Assembly (NCBI GenBank): GCA_934561555.1
Contig: CAKTGQ010000012.1
Coordinates: 7,858-71,857, forward strand
Length of the DNA: 64,000 nucleotides
Reading direction: 5' to 3'
Source: an uncultured Faecalibacterium sp.
GTDB lineage: Bacteria; Bacillota; Clostridia; Oscillospirales; Ruminococcaceae
The notes beneath the pieces were generated by a model that was not told the DNA's origin, searched no databases, and saw only the letters and a program-made list of their open reading frames with translations. This document shows, in pieces, positions 32,830-41,321 of this stretch. The position numbers were made by a program, and so were the translations under genes. How positions within the stretch are numbered: position 1 is the first letter of the stretch; every line of letters begins with the position of its first letter.

Positions 32830-33768
32830 ATGCTGGCGAGTATCTTTTCCCTCAACGTTTTGCAGACAGCGCTGGAGCTGGGCTGCATCTACGGACTGGT
32901 GGCGTTGGCGCTGTTTCTGAGCTACTCCATCCTGAATATTGCCGACCTTTCCACAGACGGCTGCTTTACGCTGGGCTGCGCGGTAGCCTGTCAGGTAGCA
33001 CTGACCGGTCACCCCATCCTTGCGCTGGCAGCAGCCATGGCTGCTGGGGTGTGTTCCGGCTTTGTCACCGCCTTTTTGCAGACAAGGCTCGGGGTGGAAA
33101 GCATTATGGCGGGCATCATCGTCAACACCGGCCTGTACACCATCAATCTGGCGGTGATGGGTTTTTCCTCCACCATGTCGCTGGTCAAGACCCCTACCAT
33201 CTTCTCCATGGCAAAGACCTCGCTGGGCTTTCTGGGCAGCTGGTACAAGCTGGCGCTGGCGGCAGTCATTATTGCCATCGCCTGCGCGGCGATGCTGGGT
33301 TTTCTGGGCACACGACTGGGGCTTTCCATCCGTGCTACCGGCGATAACGCCGCTATGGTGCGCGCCTCCAGCATCAACCCCGCCTTTACCATCACGGTGG
33401 GTCTGTGCGTGTCCGGTGCGCTGTGTGCGCTGTCCGGCGGGCTGCTGGCGCAGTACCAGAAAAGCTGCGATATCAACGTGGGCACCGGCATGGTGACCAT
33501 TGCACTGGCTTCTCTCATCATCGGCGAGACGCTGGTGGGCAAGCGCACCATGCTGCGCCGCATCCTTGGCGTGGTGTTCGGCAGCTGCCTGTACCGCTTT
33601 ATCGTAGCCGTGGCGCTGCGGTTCAATGTGCCCGCTGCCGCCATGAAGCTGGTATCTGCCATCATCGTGGCAGTAGCCATCTCCATGCCCGCCATCCGGG
33701 AGCACTTCGCCTTTGAAAAGCGTCGTCACGCTGCACACCGCACCGTGACCAACAGGGAGGGACAGTAA
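32830..33768 (+). CDS. ABC transporter permease (TrpY-like, COG4120)
   Basis: The 312-residue integral membrane protein has about nine hydrophobic segments, with the start MLASIFSLNVLQTALELG and the segment LNIADLSTDGCFTLGCAV typical of branched-chain/ribose-type (BPD_transp_2) permeases. The family pairs with ABC_sub_bind lipoproteins. AAAGGAG lies before the ATG. The ATPase gene starts 2 bp after its stop, so the two are co-translated. The predicted function is import of tryptophan or a related aromatic compound. Confidence 0.88.
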   Translation: MLASIFSLNVLQTALELGCIYGLVALALFLSYSILNIADLSTDGCFTLGCAVACQVALTGHPILALAAAMAAGVCSGFVTAFLQTRLGVESIMAGIIVNTGLYTINLAVMGFSSTMSLVKTPTIFSMAKTSLGFLGSWYKLALAAVIIAIACAAMLGFLGTRLGLSIRATGDNAAMVRASSINPAFTITVGLCVSGALCALSGGLLAQYQKSCDINVGTGMVTIALASLIIGETLVGKRTMLRRILGVVFGSCLYRFIVAVALRFNVPAAAMKLVSAIIVAVAISMPAIREHFAFEKRRHAAHRTVTNREGQ

Positions 33769-33769
33769 A

Positions 33770-34588
33770 ATGGAAATGCTGCAGCTGAACGACCTGCACA
33801 AGACCTTTAACCCCGGCACCGTCAACGAAAAGGTGGCGCTTGCCGGGGTGAGCCTGCAGATGGAGGCCGGAGATTTTGCCACCATCGTGGGCTCCAACGG
33901 CGCGGGCAAATCCACCCTGTTCAACGCCATCACCGGCGGCTTTATTGCCGACGAGGGCAGCATCCTGCTGGGCGGGCAGGACATCACCTTTGCGCCGGAG
34001 CACCAGCGCAGCAAGGTCATCGGACATCTGTTCCAAGACCCGCTCAAGGGCACCGCGCCCAACATGACCATTGAGGAAAATCTGGCGCTGGCTTACCTGC
34101 GCGCGGGTACTGCGCCCAACGCCATCTTCTCCCGCATTTCCCGTAGGGATAAGGCACTCTTCCGCGAAAAGCTCGCCCTGCTGGACATGGGACTGGAGGA
34201 CCGCATGAAGCAGCCGGTGGGACTGCTCTCCGGCGGGCAGCGGCAGGCGCTTACCCTGCTTATGGCTACCCTTGTCACCCCCAAGCTGCTATTGCTGGAC
34301 GAGCACACCGCCGCGCTGGACCCCGCCACCGCCGAAAAGGTGCTGGCGCTGACCAAGAGCATTGTGGCCGAGAAAAAGATCACCTGCCTGATGGTGACCC
34401 ACAATATGCATCAGGCGCTGGAACTGGGCAACCGCACCCTGATGATGGACGCCGGACGCATCGTGTTTGACGTAAAGGGCGCAGCGCGCAGCAAGATGAC
34501 CGTGGACGACCTGCTGGAAAAGTTCCGCGAGAACGCGGGCAAAAATCTTGATAATGACCGCATCCTGCTGAGCAAGGTGGAGAAATAA
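33770..34588 (+). CDS. ABC transporter ATPase (TrpZ-like, COG1101)
   Basis: The 272-residue ATP-binding protein has Walker A GSNGAGKSTL (near residues 40-49), Q-loop region at FQDPLKGTAPNMT, signature LLSGGQRQALTL (near 150), Walker B LLLLDEHTAALDP (near 172) and H-loop VTHNMHQAL. It energises the adjacent permease. It is the last gene of the T-box-controlled unit, followed by another inverted UGCG repeat rather than a same-strand terminator. Confidence 0.93.
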   Translation: MEMLQLNDLHKTFNPGTVNEKVALAGVSLQMEAGDFATIVGSNGAGKSTLFNAITGGFIADEGSILLGGQDITFAPEHQRSKVIGHLFQDPLKGTAPNMTIEENLALAYLRAGTAPNAIFSRISRRDKALFREKLALLDMGLEDRMKQPVGLLSGGQRQALTLLMATLVTPKLLLLDEHTAALDPATAEKVLALTKSIVAEKKITCLMVTHNMHQALELGNRTLMMDAGRIVFDVKGAARSKMTVDDLLEKFRENAGKNLDNDRILLSKVEK

Positions 34589-34600
34589 GACTGCCGTTTT

Positions 34601-34719
34601 TCTCCTCTTGTGAAAAGTCGAACAGCCAAGCCCGCAGGCTTGGCTGTTCGTATATTATAAATAACAATTCCGCTGATTATGTCCAAAGCGCACGCGGCGG
34701 CCATTCTGAATCGTTCTAC
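34601..34719 (-). repeat. UGCG-hairpin intergenic repeat, copy D (inverted)
   Basis: On the minus strand: GAACGATTCAGAATGGCC..TGCGCTTTGGACATAATCAGCGGAA, then a 14-bp hairpin CGAACAGCCAAGCC/GGCTTGGCTGTTCG (34619-34650) with TGCG loop and CTTTTCAC. It is oriented opposite to the ABC genes. Confidence 0.8.
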
Positions 34720-34760
34720 TGACAAAAGGCAAAAGGTCTGCTGCACAAGGTCAGCATCCT

Positions 34761-34945
34761 CGCCCTCTCCGTCACCTGCGGTGACACCTCTCCCAAAGGG
34801 AGAGGCCTTGGCAAAGAGGTAAAGTTTGCATGGACTGCCAAAGGCTCTCCCTTTGAGGAAAGACTTCCCCCGCTCCGGGGGAAGATGTCGCGCAGCGACA
34901 AAAGGGGGAATCTGGCAAAGCCGACAGGCTTTGACTGAGAGGGCG
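34761..34945. repeat. MITE-like element, third copy
   Basis: The termini CGCCCTCTCCGTCA and TGACTGAGAGGGCG are inverted repeats with one mismatch. The inside holds CCTCTCCC AAA GGGAGAGG, CTTCCCCC..GGGGGAAG and GTCGCGCAGCGAC palindromes. It occupies most of the 458-bp gap between the ABC ATPase and gntR genes. Confidence 0.7.
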
Positions 34946-34955
34946 AGCACGCTAA

Positions 34956-35025
34956 AGAAAAAGCATCTGCAACAAGACTTCGCTGATTCTCTGAAATTCA
35001 GCAGCGAATGTTGCAGATGCTTTTT
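34956..35025. terminator. Long terminator downstream of gntR
   Basis: The outer stem AAGCATCTGCAACA/TGTTGCAGATGCTT encloses an inner stem, CGCTGA/TCAGCG-like. It is flanked by A-runs on the left and T-runs on the right, so it can act on the minus-strand gntR transcript and on plus-strand transcription. Confidence 0.75.
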
Positions 35026-35046
35026 ACGTTATTGATTTTTATTCTT

Positions 35047-35706
35047 TTACCACAGGCGGATGACCTTGATGACGCCCTCGGCTTTATCGCGGGCCAGCTC
35101 CAGATGGTGCTGCAGCGCCATGGCTGCGCCGTCCCAGTCCCCTGCCAGAGCAGCATCCAGAATTTGCAGATGCTCCTCACAGGTCTGCTCCTGATTGATC
35201 ATGCTCACCTTGCCGGTCATGATGCGGAAGCGGGTGTTCAGGCCGGTGATGCGGTCATAGGCAGAGCGCAGATACTTGTTGGGCAGGGTGCTCATCAGCA
35301 GCTCGTGGAAGTCGTCGTCCGACTCGCAGAAGTCCTCGATGCGCTCACTGTGGTGCATCAGCTCGGCGTAGGCCTCCAGCTGCTCGCGGGGGATGGCATT
35401 GCCATAAGTACGCAGGGCGTAGGGCTCCACCAAAAGACGCATCTCAAACATGCTGTGCACGTCCTCTTCGGTGATGCCGGAGACCATCAGGCCCTTTTTG
35501 GGCAGAATGGTGATCAGCCCCTCCTGCTCCAGACGCCCCAGTGCGTCCCGCATGGGGGTGCGGCTGATGTTACCCATCTCGGCGCAGAGCTTCTGCTCGT
35601 TCAGAAACTCGTTGGGGCGGTACTCGCAGTTCAGGATCTTGGTTTTGAGGTACTGGTACGCCTGCAGCTTCAGGCTGAGCTTTGCCTGTGCTTCCTGCTC
35701 TTTCAT
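35047..35706 (-). CDS. GntR-family transcriptional regulator (FadR/FCD subfamily)
   Basis: The 219-residue regulator has an N-terminal winged helix (AYQYLKTKILNCEYRPNEFLNEQKLCAEMGNISRTPMRDAL, described here in part) with the GntR signature RTPMRDALGRLEQEGLI near residue 52. An all-helical FCD ligand-binding domain follows, whose metal/ligand residues include the FHELL and HLQILDA/HHLELA histidines. The ATG at 35706 follows AGGAGAGTGTGCTT. No target operon is adjacent, so its effector (often an organic or sugar acid) is unknown. It is a solo gene. Confidence 0.9.
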   Translation of the reverse strand: MKEQEAQAKLSLKLQAYQYLKTKILNCEYRPNEFLNEQKLCAEMGNISRTPMRDALGRLEQEGLITILPKKGLMVSGITEEDVHSMFEMRLLVEPYALRTYGNAIPREQLEAYAELMHHSERIEDFCESDDDFHELLMSTLPNKYLRSAYDRITGLNTRFRIMTGKVSMINQEQTCEEHLQILDAALAGDWDGAAMALQHHLELARDKAEGVIKVIRLW

Positions 35707-36079
35707 AAGCACACTCTCCTATTCTTCGTTATCTTCTTCTCCAAAAACGTTCCAAAACGTCCGAACCGGCAGCGCAAACCCACCGCTGCCGGCCTTCTTC
35801 TCCATGTTCAGCCAGCTTGTATCCCGGCTGCAATCCAACCACTTTATCTAATATATTATTTCACATTAGGGCATTTTTTACAAGACTTTTTGCTTAACTT
35901 TGGCGTGTTTTCCGTTTTATACAAAGATTACGCCCCATTTTTGCTACTTTTTACAACATTTTTTGTGCTTGTCGCCAAATAGACCGACTTCTTGCCCGCT
36001 TCTTTTGCATCCAAGAGCAAACTGTGCTACAATAGAGGTAAAAAACAACACATCTACACCGGAAAGGACCGAATTTCTC
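35707..36079. other. Divergent control region between gntR and fur-like gene
   Basis: This 373-bp gap holds an AT-rich stretch and the promoter of the Fur-family gene: TTGCAT (36005-36010), 17 bp, TACAAT (36028-36033). I see no coding sequence, and no clear operator beyond these elements. Confidence 0.5.
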
Positions 36080-36565
36080 ATGGCACGAAGCGATGGCTAC
36101 AACACCCGCACCCGGCAGCTCATCCTGGACTACCTCATCAACAACCGCCAGCACGCGGTAAGCGCCTCCAACATTCTGGAGCATCTGGAAGCGCAGGGCG
36201 CAAGCCCCAACCCCACCACCGTGTACCGCTATCTGGACAAGCTGGCGGGCGAGCAGCGCATTATGAAATATGTAGCTGATAAAGGCGAGCGGGCGGTGTT
36301 CCAGTATGTGGACGAGGGACGCCACTGCCGGGAGCACCTGCACCTCAAGTGCGTGCAGTGCGGGCGCATCTATCACCTGGACTGTCATTTTATGGATGAG
36401 GTGCGCGCCCACCTGATGGCAGAGCACGGCTTTACCCTGCAATGCGAGGGCAGCGTGCTGTACGGGCTGTGCCGTCATTGCGCGCAGAACGCGGCACCGT
36501 CCGCAGCAGAAGAACAGCCTGCAAAAAAATGCGCCTGCTGTGTTGACACGGACAAAAACCCGTGA
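36080..36565 (+). CDS. Fur-family metal-dependent regulator
   Basis: The 161-residue protein has an N-terminal winged helix (TRQLILDYLINNRQHAVSAS; PTTVYRYLDKLAGEQRI near residue 45) and a C-terminal metal-binding domain with HCREHLHLKCVQCGRIYHLDCH and a second GLCRHC pair. The two CxxC pairs form the structural zinc site; the His-rich segment forms the regulatory site. The tail has an extra KKCACC cluster. It could be Zur, Fur or PerR; the sequence alone does not decide. The start follows GGAAAGGACC. The stop lies only 1 bp before the -10 of the following T-box unit. Confidence 0.88.
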   Translation: MARSDGYNTRTRQLILDYLINNRQHAVSASNILEHLEAQGASPNPTTVYRYLDKLAGEQRIMKYVADKGERAVFQYVDEGRHCREHLHLKCVQCGRIYHLDCHFMDEVRAHLMAEHGFTLQCEGSVLYGLCRHCAQNAAPSAAEEQPAKKCACCVDTDKNP

Positions 36566-36571
36566 TACAAT
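36543..36571 (+). promoter_or_regulatory. Promoter of the asnB T-box unit
   Basis: TTGACA (36543-36548) and TACAAT (36566-36571) are 17 bp apart. The -35 lies inside the final codons of the fur-like gene. Confidence 0.8.
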
Positions 36572-36586
36572 GCAGACAATAAAAGC

Positions 36587-36872
36587 GTTGACCGGGAAAA
36601 GTAAGGTTTCACCCTTTTCTTACAGAGAGTGCGGGATGCTGGAAGCCGCGCAGAAAACGAAGCCCGAAGAACACCCGTGAGCCGCTCCCTGAACCTGCAT
36701 GTGCAGCAGTAGGGGCAGACGTGCGCCGCTCGTTATCGCGGCAGTGCTTTCAACGGGGAGAGCGCACAAAAGTGACCGGCGTATTGTGTATGCCGGTAAT
36801 TTAGGTGGCACCACGGATACGGCAGCATATTCGTCCTAGGACTAATGGGATGAATGTGCTGCCGTATTTTTA
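36587..36872 (+). promoter_or_regulatory. T-box riboswitch, asparagine specifier
   Basis: Stem I base CGGG (36593-36596) pairs with CCCG (36674-36677); the 5' side has AGTA (36600-36603). Just before the closing helix lies AAC (36670-36672) followed by A, an Asn codon at the specifier position. The AGAGAG and terminal-loop GGAAGCCG motifs of stem I follow. The T-box TTAGGTGGCACCACGG is at 36801-36816, and the terminator ATACGGCAGCATATTC/GAATGTGCTGCCGTAT then TTTTTATTTTT at 36817-36872. The downstream asparagine synthetase confirms the specificity. Confidence 0.92.
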
Positions 36873-36904
36873 TTTTTATCGTTTTTACAAGAGGGGTAAG
36901 AAGT

Positions 36905-38491
36905 ATGTGTTGTGTTATGGGTTATACAGGGCATGATTTGCCCGCCGAAAAATTCAAAGAGTATCTGCTGCGCACCGTAGACCGCGGGCCGGACGACCAG
37001 CGGGTGGTGGAGGGCCCCTACGGCCTGATGGGCTTTGGGCGGCTTGCCATCATGGGACTGACCCCGGAGGGGATGCAGCCCTTTTACCGGGGCGCTGACT
37101 GCGTGGTGTGCAACGGCGAGCTGTACGGCTTCCGGTTCGAAAAAGAGATTTTAAAGCGCCGGGGCTACAAGTTCTGCTCCGACTGCGACTGCGAGATTTT
37201 GCTGCCGCTGTACTACGAGTATGGGCTGGATATGTTCCGCCACATGGACGCCGAGTTTGCGCTTATTATGTACGATTCCCGCAAAGACCGGCTCATTGCC
37301 GCCCGCGACCCCATCGGCATCCGGCCGCTGTTCTACGGCTACTCCAAGTCCAGCCACAAGATCGCCTTCTCCTCCGAGATGCGCAACCTGATCGGCTGGT
37401 GCGATGATATCCGCCCCTTCCCCATCGGCAGCTACTACTGCGACGGCCGCTTTGTGCGCTACGAGGACATCGCCGATGTGCCCGCCCCCATGCAGGACGA
37501 TATGCCCACCATCCTGCAGAACATCCGCGAGAAGCTCATCGCCGGTGTGGAAAAGCGGCTGGATGCTGATGCACCCGTGGGCTTCCTGCTTTCCGGCGGT
37601 CTGGATTCCTCGCTGGTGTGCTCCATTGCCGCCAAGAAGCTGGGCAAGCCCATCCGTACCTTTGCCATCGGCATGGACACCGATGCCATCGACCTGAAAT
37701 ACGCCCGCCAGACTGCGGATTATCTGGGCAGCGAGCACCACGAGATCATCATCAACCGCGAGATGGTGCTCAGCAGCTTGGAGGAGGTCATCCGGCTGTT
37801 GGGTACATGGGATATCACCACCATCCGCGCCAGCATGGGCATGTACCTGCTGTGCAAGGCCATCCACGAGCAGACCGATGTGCGTGTGCTGCTGACCGGC
37901 GAGATCTCGGACGAGCTGTTCGGCTACAAATACACCGACTACGCCCCCACCGCCGACGCCTTCCAGCAGGAGAGCCAGAAGCGCATCCGCGAGCTGTACA
38001 TGTACGATGTGCTGCGGGCAGACCGCTGCATCTCCTCCAACAGCATCGAGGCGCGGGTGCCCTTTGGCGATTTGGATTTTGTGCGGTACGTCATGGCCAT
38101 TGACCCGGAAAAGAAGCTGAACCGCTACGGCAAGGGCAAGTACCTGCTGCGCAAGGCCTTTGAGGGCGACTGGCTGCCGCCGGAGATTTTGTGGCGCGAA
38201 AAGGCCGCCTTCTCGGACGCCGTAGGTCACAGCATGGTGGACGACATCAAGGAGTACGCCGAGAGCCTGTACACCGACGAGGAGTTCCAGATGCGCCGGG
38301 CAAACTACTCGGCACACTGCATGCCCTTTACCAAGGAGAGCCTGTTCTACCGCGAAATTTTTGAGAAGTACTACCACGACCAGAGCCGCACCATCGTGGG
38401 CTTCTGGATGCCCAACAAGGCATGGCCGGGCTGCAACGTCAACGACCCCTCCGCCCGCGTGCTGGCAAACTATGGTGCTTCCGGCGTGTAA
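36905..38491 (+). CDS. asnB: Asparagine synthetase (glutamine-hydrolysing)
   Basis: AsnB converts aspartate to asparagine using glutamine and ATP. The start at 36905 gives MCCVMGYTG, placing the catalytic Cys at residue 2 of an N-terminal class II glutamine amidotransferase domain (RGPDDQRVVEG; CNGELYGF near residue 70). The synthetase domain has the PP-loop LLSGGLDSSLVC (near 227) and a later GEISDELFGYKY. The 528-residue length is normal. Upstream in-frame codons are in the T-box terminator and cannot be coding. Expression is predicted to rise when tRNA-Asn is uncharged. Confidence 0.95.
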   Translation: MCCVMGYTGHDLPAEKFKEYLLRTVDRGPDDQRVVEGPYGLMGFGRLAIMGLTPEGMQPFYRGADCVVCNGELYGFRFEKEILKRRGYKFCSDCDCEILLPLYYEYGLDMFRHMDAEFALIMYDSRKDRLIAARDPIGIRPLFYGYSKSSHKIAFSSEMRNLIGWCDDIRPFPIGSYYCDGRFVRYEDIADVPAPMQDDMPTILQNIREKLIAGVEKRLDADAPVGFLLSGGLDSSLVCSIAAKKLGKPIRTFAIGMDTDAIDLKYARQTADYLGSEHHEIIINREMVLSSLEEVIRLLGTWDITTIRASMGMYLLCKAIHEQTDVRVLLTGEISDELFGYKYTDYAPTADAFQQESQKRIRELYMYDVLRADRCISSNSIEARVPFGDLDFVRYVMAIDPEKKLNRYGKGKYLLRKAFEGDWLPPEILWREKAAFSDAVGHSMVDDIKEYAESLYTDEEFQMRRANYSAHCMPFTKESLFYREIFEKYYHDQSRTIVGFWMPNKAWPGCNVNDPSARVLANYGASGV

Positions 38492-38529
38492 CGTCAGAGC
38501 ATTTTTAGCGAAAAACTTTTTATGATTTC

Positions 38530-38570
38530 GGAACACCGGAGCATCTGCGGACGCTCCGGTGTTCCATTTT
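38530..38570 (+). terminator. Terminator of asnB (UGCG-loop hairpin)
   Basis: GGAACACCGGAGCATC/GACGCTCCGGTGTTCC with one mismatch and a TGCG loop is followed by ATTTTTACG. The preceding bases (AGCATTTTTAGCGAAAAACTTTTTATGA) resemble the right half of the UGCG repeat family. Confidence 0.8.
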
Positions 38571-38572
38571 TA

Positions 38573-38620
38573 CGAAAAAAAGCCCCCGCCGACAGAGGGA
38601 AAAAAGTGTCGGCGGGGGCT
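38573..38620 (-). terminator. Terminator of the EF-G-like gene
   Basis: AGCCCCCGCCGACA/TGTCGGCGGGGGCT forms a 14-bp stem that is followed on the minus strand by TTTTTTTCG. It lies 30 bp after the minus-strand stop. Confidence 0.85.
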
Positions 38621-38650
38621 CGGGGAAATGTCAAATCAGGGGTTCAGGGC

Positions 38651-40735
38651 TCAGTCGTCTGCAGCTTCGTCCAGATTACCCAGCTTCTTGGCCTGCTCCA
38701 CAACGGCGGGCACCAGCATCTCGGGCAGGGTCTCATAGCGGGCAAACTCGGTGGTGAACCAGCCGCGGCCCTGCGTGGTCTGCCGGATAAAGGTGGTAAA
38801 GTTTGCAAGTTCTGCCAGCGGCACCTCGGCGATGATGGTCTGCAAGCCGTCCTCGTCCGGCTCCATGCCCAGCACGCGGCCGCGGCGCTTGGTCACATCG
38901 CCCATGATATCGCCGGTGTTGTCGTTCGGCACATGGGCCTTCAGGGTGTGGATGGGCTCCAGAATAACCGGACCAGCCTCCGGCATAGCGGCCTTGTAGG
39001 CCAGTTTTGCAGCCATGATAAAGGCCATCTCAGAGCTGTCCACGGGGTGGTAGCTGCCGTCCAGCAGGGTAGCCTTCAGGCCGACCACGGGGTAACCGGC
39101 CAGCACGCCCTTTTCGGCAGCCAGCCGCACGCCCTTTTCCACAGCGGGGAAGAAGTTCTTGGGCACGCTGCCACCGAACACCTTCTCCTCAAACACCACC
39201 TGCTCGCTGTCGCAGGGCTCGAAGTTGATGATAACATCACCGAACTGGCCGTGGCCGCCGGTCTGCTTCTTATGGCGACCCTGCTTCTGGCAGGCCTTGC
39301 GGATGGACTCACGGTAGGCGATGCGGGGAGCTTCCAGACCGATCTCCACGCCGAACTTGTTCTTCAGCTTGGCCTTGACCACGTCCAGATGCTGCTCGCC
39401 CAAGCCGCCGATGACCTGCTGATGGGTCTCGGCGTTGTTGATGTAGCACAGGGTAGGATCTTCTTCCATCAGGCGTGCCAGTGCGCTGGAGATCTTGCCC
39501 TCGTCGCCCTTCTTGGCCACGGTAACCGCCATGAACAGGCTGGGCTTGGGGAACACGGGCGCGGGCAGCTTGACCACGCGGTCTGCATCGCACAGGGTAT
39601 CGCCGGTCTTTGCGCTCACAAGCTTTGCCACTGCACCGATATCACCGGCACCGATGCCGTCGTTTTCAATCTGCTTCTTGCCAAGGACGGTCAGGGGCTT
39701 CGTGATCTTTTCCACCTCGCCGGTGCGGGCATTGGTCAGCGGTTCGCCCGCGGTCACCTTGCCGCTGATGACCCGCAGATAGCTCAGCTTGCCCACGAAC
39801 GGGTCAGCCACGGTCTTAAAGACGTAGGCGGCAGTGGGCTCGGCCTCGGTGCAGTGCAGCTCCACCGGCTCGCCGTTGGCATCCTCGGCCAGCGTGCTGG
39901 CTTCGTGCTCCGGGCTGGGCAGCAGCTTGTGCATATTGAACAGCAGCATATCCAGTGCCTGCATGTTCACGGCGCTGCCGCAGAACACAGGGGTGATCAG
40001 GCCGTCCTTAACGCCCTTGCGCATACCCTCCACGATCTCCTCGGTGGTAAAGGGCTCGCCGCCGAAGAACTTTTCCATCAGCTCATCGTCGGTTTCCGCA
40101 ATCGCTTCGCTCATAGCCTCGATCAGGCCCTGGAAGCGGTGGCCGATGTCCGGCAGATCCACCTGGATCTGCTTGCCGCCCTCGTACTTGAAGGCCTTCT
40201 GGCTGAACAGGTTGATGTACACGGGGGTGCCGTCATCCAGCTTTGCGGGCACGACACAGGGGCAGACGGTGGAGCCGAAGCGGATCTTCATGTCCTCAAG
40301 GATCTTGAAGTAGTTGGCGTTTTCCAGATCACACTTGGAGACGAATACCATGGTGGCCTTGCCGTTCTTGCGGGCCAGCTGGAACGCCTTTTCTGCGCCC
40401 ACGGTAACGCCGCTGCGGCCGGACACGCACACCAGCACGCTCTCGGCGGCGCGGATGCCCTCGTACTCGCCTGCTTCAAAGTCGAACAGACCCGGTGCAT
40501 CGATCAGGTTGTACTTGATGCCCTCGTATTCCACCGGCACAACGGAAGCCGACAGGCTGGCCTTGCGCTTTGCTTCCTCGGGATCAAAGTCCGAAATCGT
40601 GGTGCCGTCCTCAACCCGGCCCATACGCTCGGCAGCGCCCGAAAAATAGACCAACGCTTCGGTCAGCGTGGTCTTGCCGCTGCCGGCATGGCCGGCAATC
40701 AGAATATTGCGGATGTTGTTGCTTGCGTATTTCAT
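38651..40735 (-). CDS. EF-G-like translational GTPase paralogue
   Basis: The 694-residue protein has EF-G domain architecture: GTPase domain, beta-barrel domain II, and domains III-V (DPTLCYINNAETHQQVIGGLGEQHLDV; C-terminal PVILEPIHTLKAHVP). Its G motifs differ from housekeeping EF-G: G1 is GHAGSGKTT instead of AHIDAGKTT, G3 is DAPG, and the G4 NKxD reads SKCD. This marks the EF-G-like (FusA-II/YP_-type) subfamily found beside true EF-G in many Firmicutes. Its ribosomal role is not established. I chose the ATG at 40735 (MKYASNN) after GAGGGAAAAACCGAT. It is a solo gene. Confidence 0.88.
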   Translation of the reverse strand: MKYASNNIRNILIAGHAGSGKTTLTEALVYFSGAAERMGRVEDGTTISDFDPEEAKRKASLSASVVPVEYEGIKYNLIDAPGLFDFEAGEYEGIRAAESVLVCVSGRSGVTVGAEKAFQLARKNGKATMVFVSKCDLENANYFKILEDMKIRFGSTVCPCVVPAKLDDGTPVYINLFSQKAFKYEGGKQIQVDLPDIGHRFQGLIEAMSEAIAETDDELMEKFFGGEPFTTEEIVEGMRKGVKDGLITPVFCGSAVNMQALDMLLFNMHKLLPSPEHEASTLAEDANGEPVELHCTEAEPTAAYVFKTVADPFVGKLSYLRVISGKVTAGEPLTNARTGEVEKITKPLTVLGKKQIENDGIGAGDIGAVAKLVSAKTGDTLCDADRVVKLPAPVFPKPSLFMAVTVAKKGDEGKISSALARLMEEDPTLCYINNAETHQQVIGGLGEQHLDVVKAKLKNKFGVEIGLEAPRIAYRESIRKACQKQGRHKKQTGGHGQFGDVIINFEPCDSEQVVFEEKVFGGSVPKNFFPAVEKGVRLAAEKGVLAGYPVVGLKATLLDGSYHPVDSSEMAFIMAAKLAYKAAMPEAGPVILEPIHTLKAHVPNDNTGDIMGDVTKRRGRVLGMEPDEDGLQTIIAEVPLAELANFTTFIRQTTQGRGWFTTEFARYETLPEMLVPAVVEQAKKLGNLDEAADD

Positions 40736-41132
40736 ATCGGTTTTTCCCTCATTTCCGCCGCACGGAGCATTCTCTCCGTTTTTGTGGCATATTTTACAAA
40801 GATAATACCACACTCGAAATGATTTTTAAATATATCGTTTCAAAATTTAGCAAAAACGCCTGCCAAACTTCCGGGCACTGTTTTGTGCAAGTTGACATTG
40901 GGGTGTAAAACGGACGGGCAGAAAAAGCAGAACTCCCGGCAGCGCGTACAGGCGCGGAACCGGGAGTTTTCGTTGCAAATATGCGGGTTTTGTGGTATGC
41001 TGTAAGTGCCGCTTCGGCGGTGAAAAGGCGCTGATTGCATAATCGGTGGTCTAGCTCCTTCCGGCTGCGCGCCAGAGGGGACGAAAAACTTTTTGCTTCC
41101 CCTGACGCGAAAGCGGAAAGGGGGGATGCCTC
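40736..41132 (+). other. Gene-free region with toxin promoter and 5' UTR
   Basis: The 397-bp region holds the EF-G-like promoter region, a plus-strand hairpin AACTCCCGG/CCGGGAGTT near 40930-40970, and a promoter TTGCAA (40973-40978), 17 bp, TATGCT (40996-41001). This would start a 125-nt 5' UTR before the small toxin ORF. Within the UTR, GGGGACGAAAAACT/TTTTTGCTTCCCC can fold, possibly hiding the ribosome site. Confidence 0.55.
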
Positions 41133-41234
41133 ATGACGTTTGAACAGGTCGTGTTGCTGCTCACGCTTCTTGGCGGAGCAATCTACATTACCTTCGAGAT
41201 CACATGGACGATTTCCAACGGCAAAAAGAAATGA
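41133..41234 (+). CDS. Small holin-like membrane peptide, candidate type I toxin
   Basis: This 33-residue ORF, preceded by AAAGGGGGGATGCCTC, starts MTFEQ, has one hydrophobic helix (VVLLLTLLGGAIYITF) and ends in a basic NGKKK tail. Size, single helix and Lys tail match the putative holin-like toxin group (TxpA/BhlA/Fst-like) of Firmicute type I systems, which depolarise the membrane when not silenced. A convergent antisense RNA overlaps its 3' end. Recognition is by pattern, not alignment. Confidence 0.75.
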   Translation: MTFEQVVLLLTLLGGAIYITFEITWTISNGKKK

Positions 41235-41321
41235 CCGCTCATGCCCTCAGAAAGCAAGCGGTCATTCTTTACGACTGATTAGCCGGACGAGGAGCTGACC
41301 ATTGCAGTCAGCGCTCTTTCT
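41222..41321 (-). ncRNA. Antisense RNA, candidate type I antitoxin
   Basis: A minus-strand promoter TTGACA (41351-41356), 17 bp, TATACT (41328-41333) should start a roughly 100-nt RNA near 41321. It folds as GCTGAC/GTCAGC, then AATGACCGCT/AGCGGTCATT followed by TCTTTTTG, an intrinsic terminator. The second hairpin overlaps the stop codon and 3' end of the toxin ORF, so the two RNAs share about 30-40 complementary bases. This is the convergent arrangement of TxpA/RatA and Fst/RNAII loci. Confidence 0.75.
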
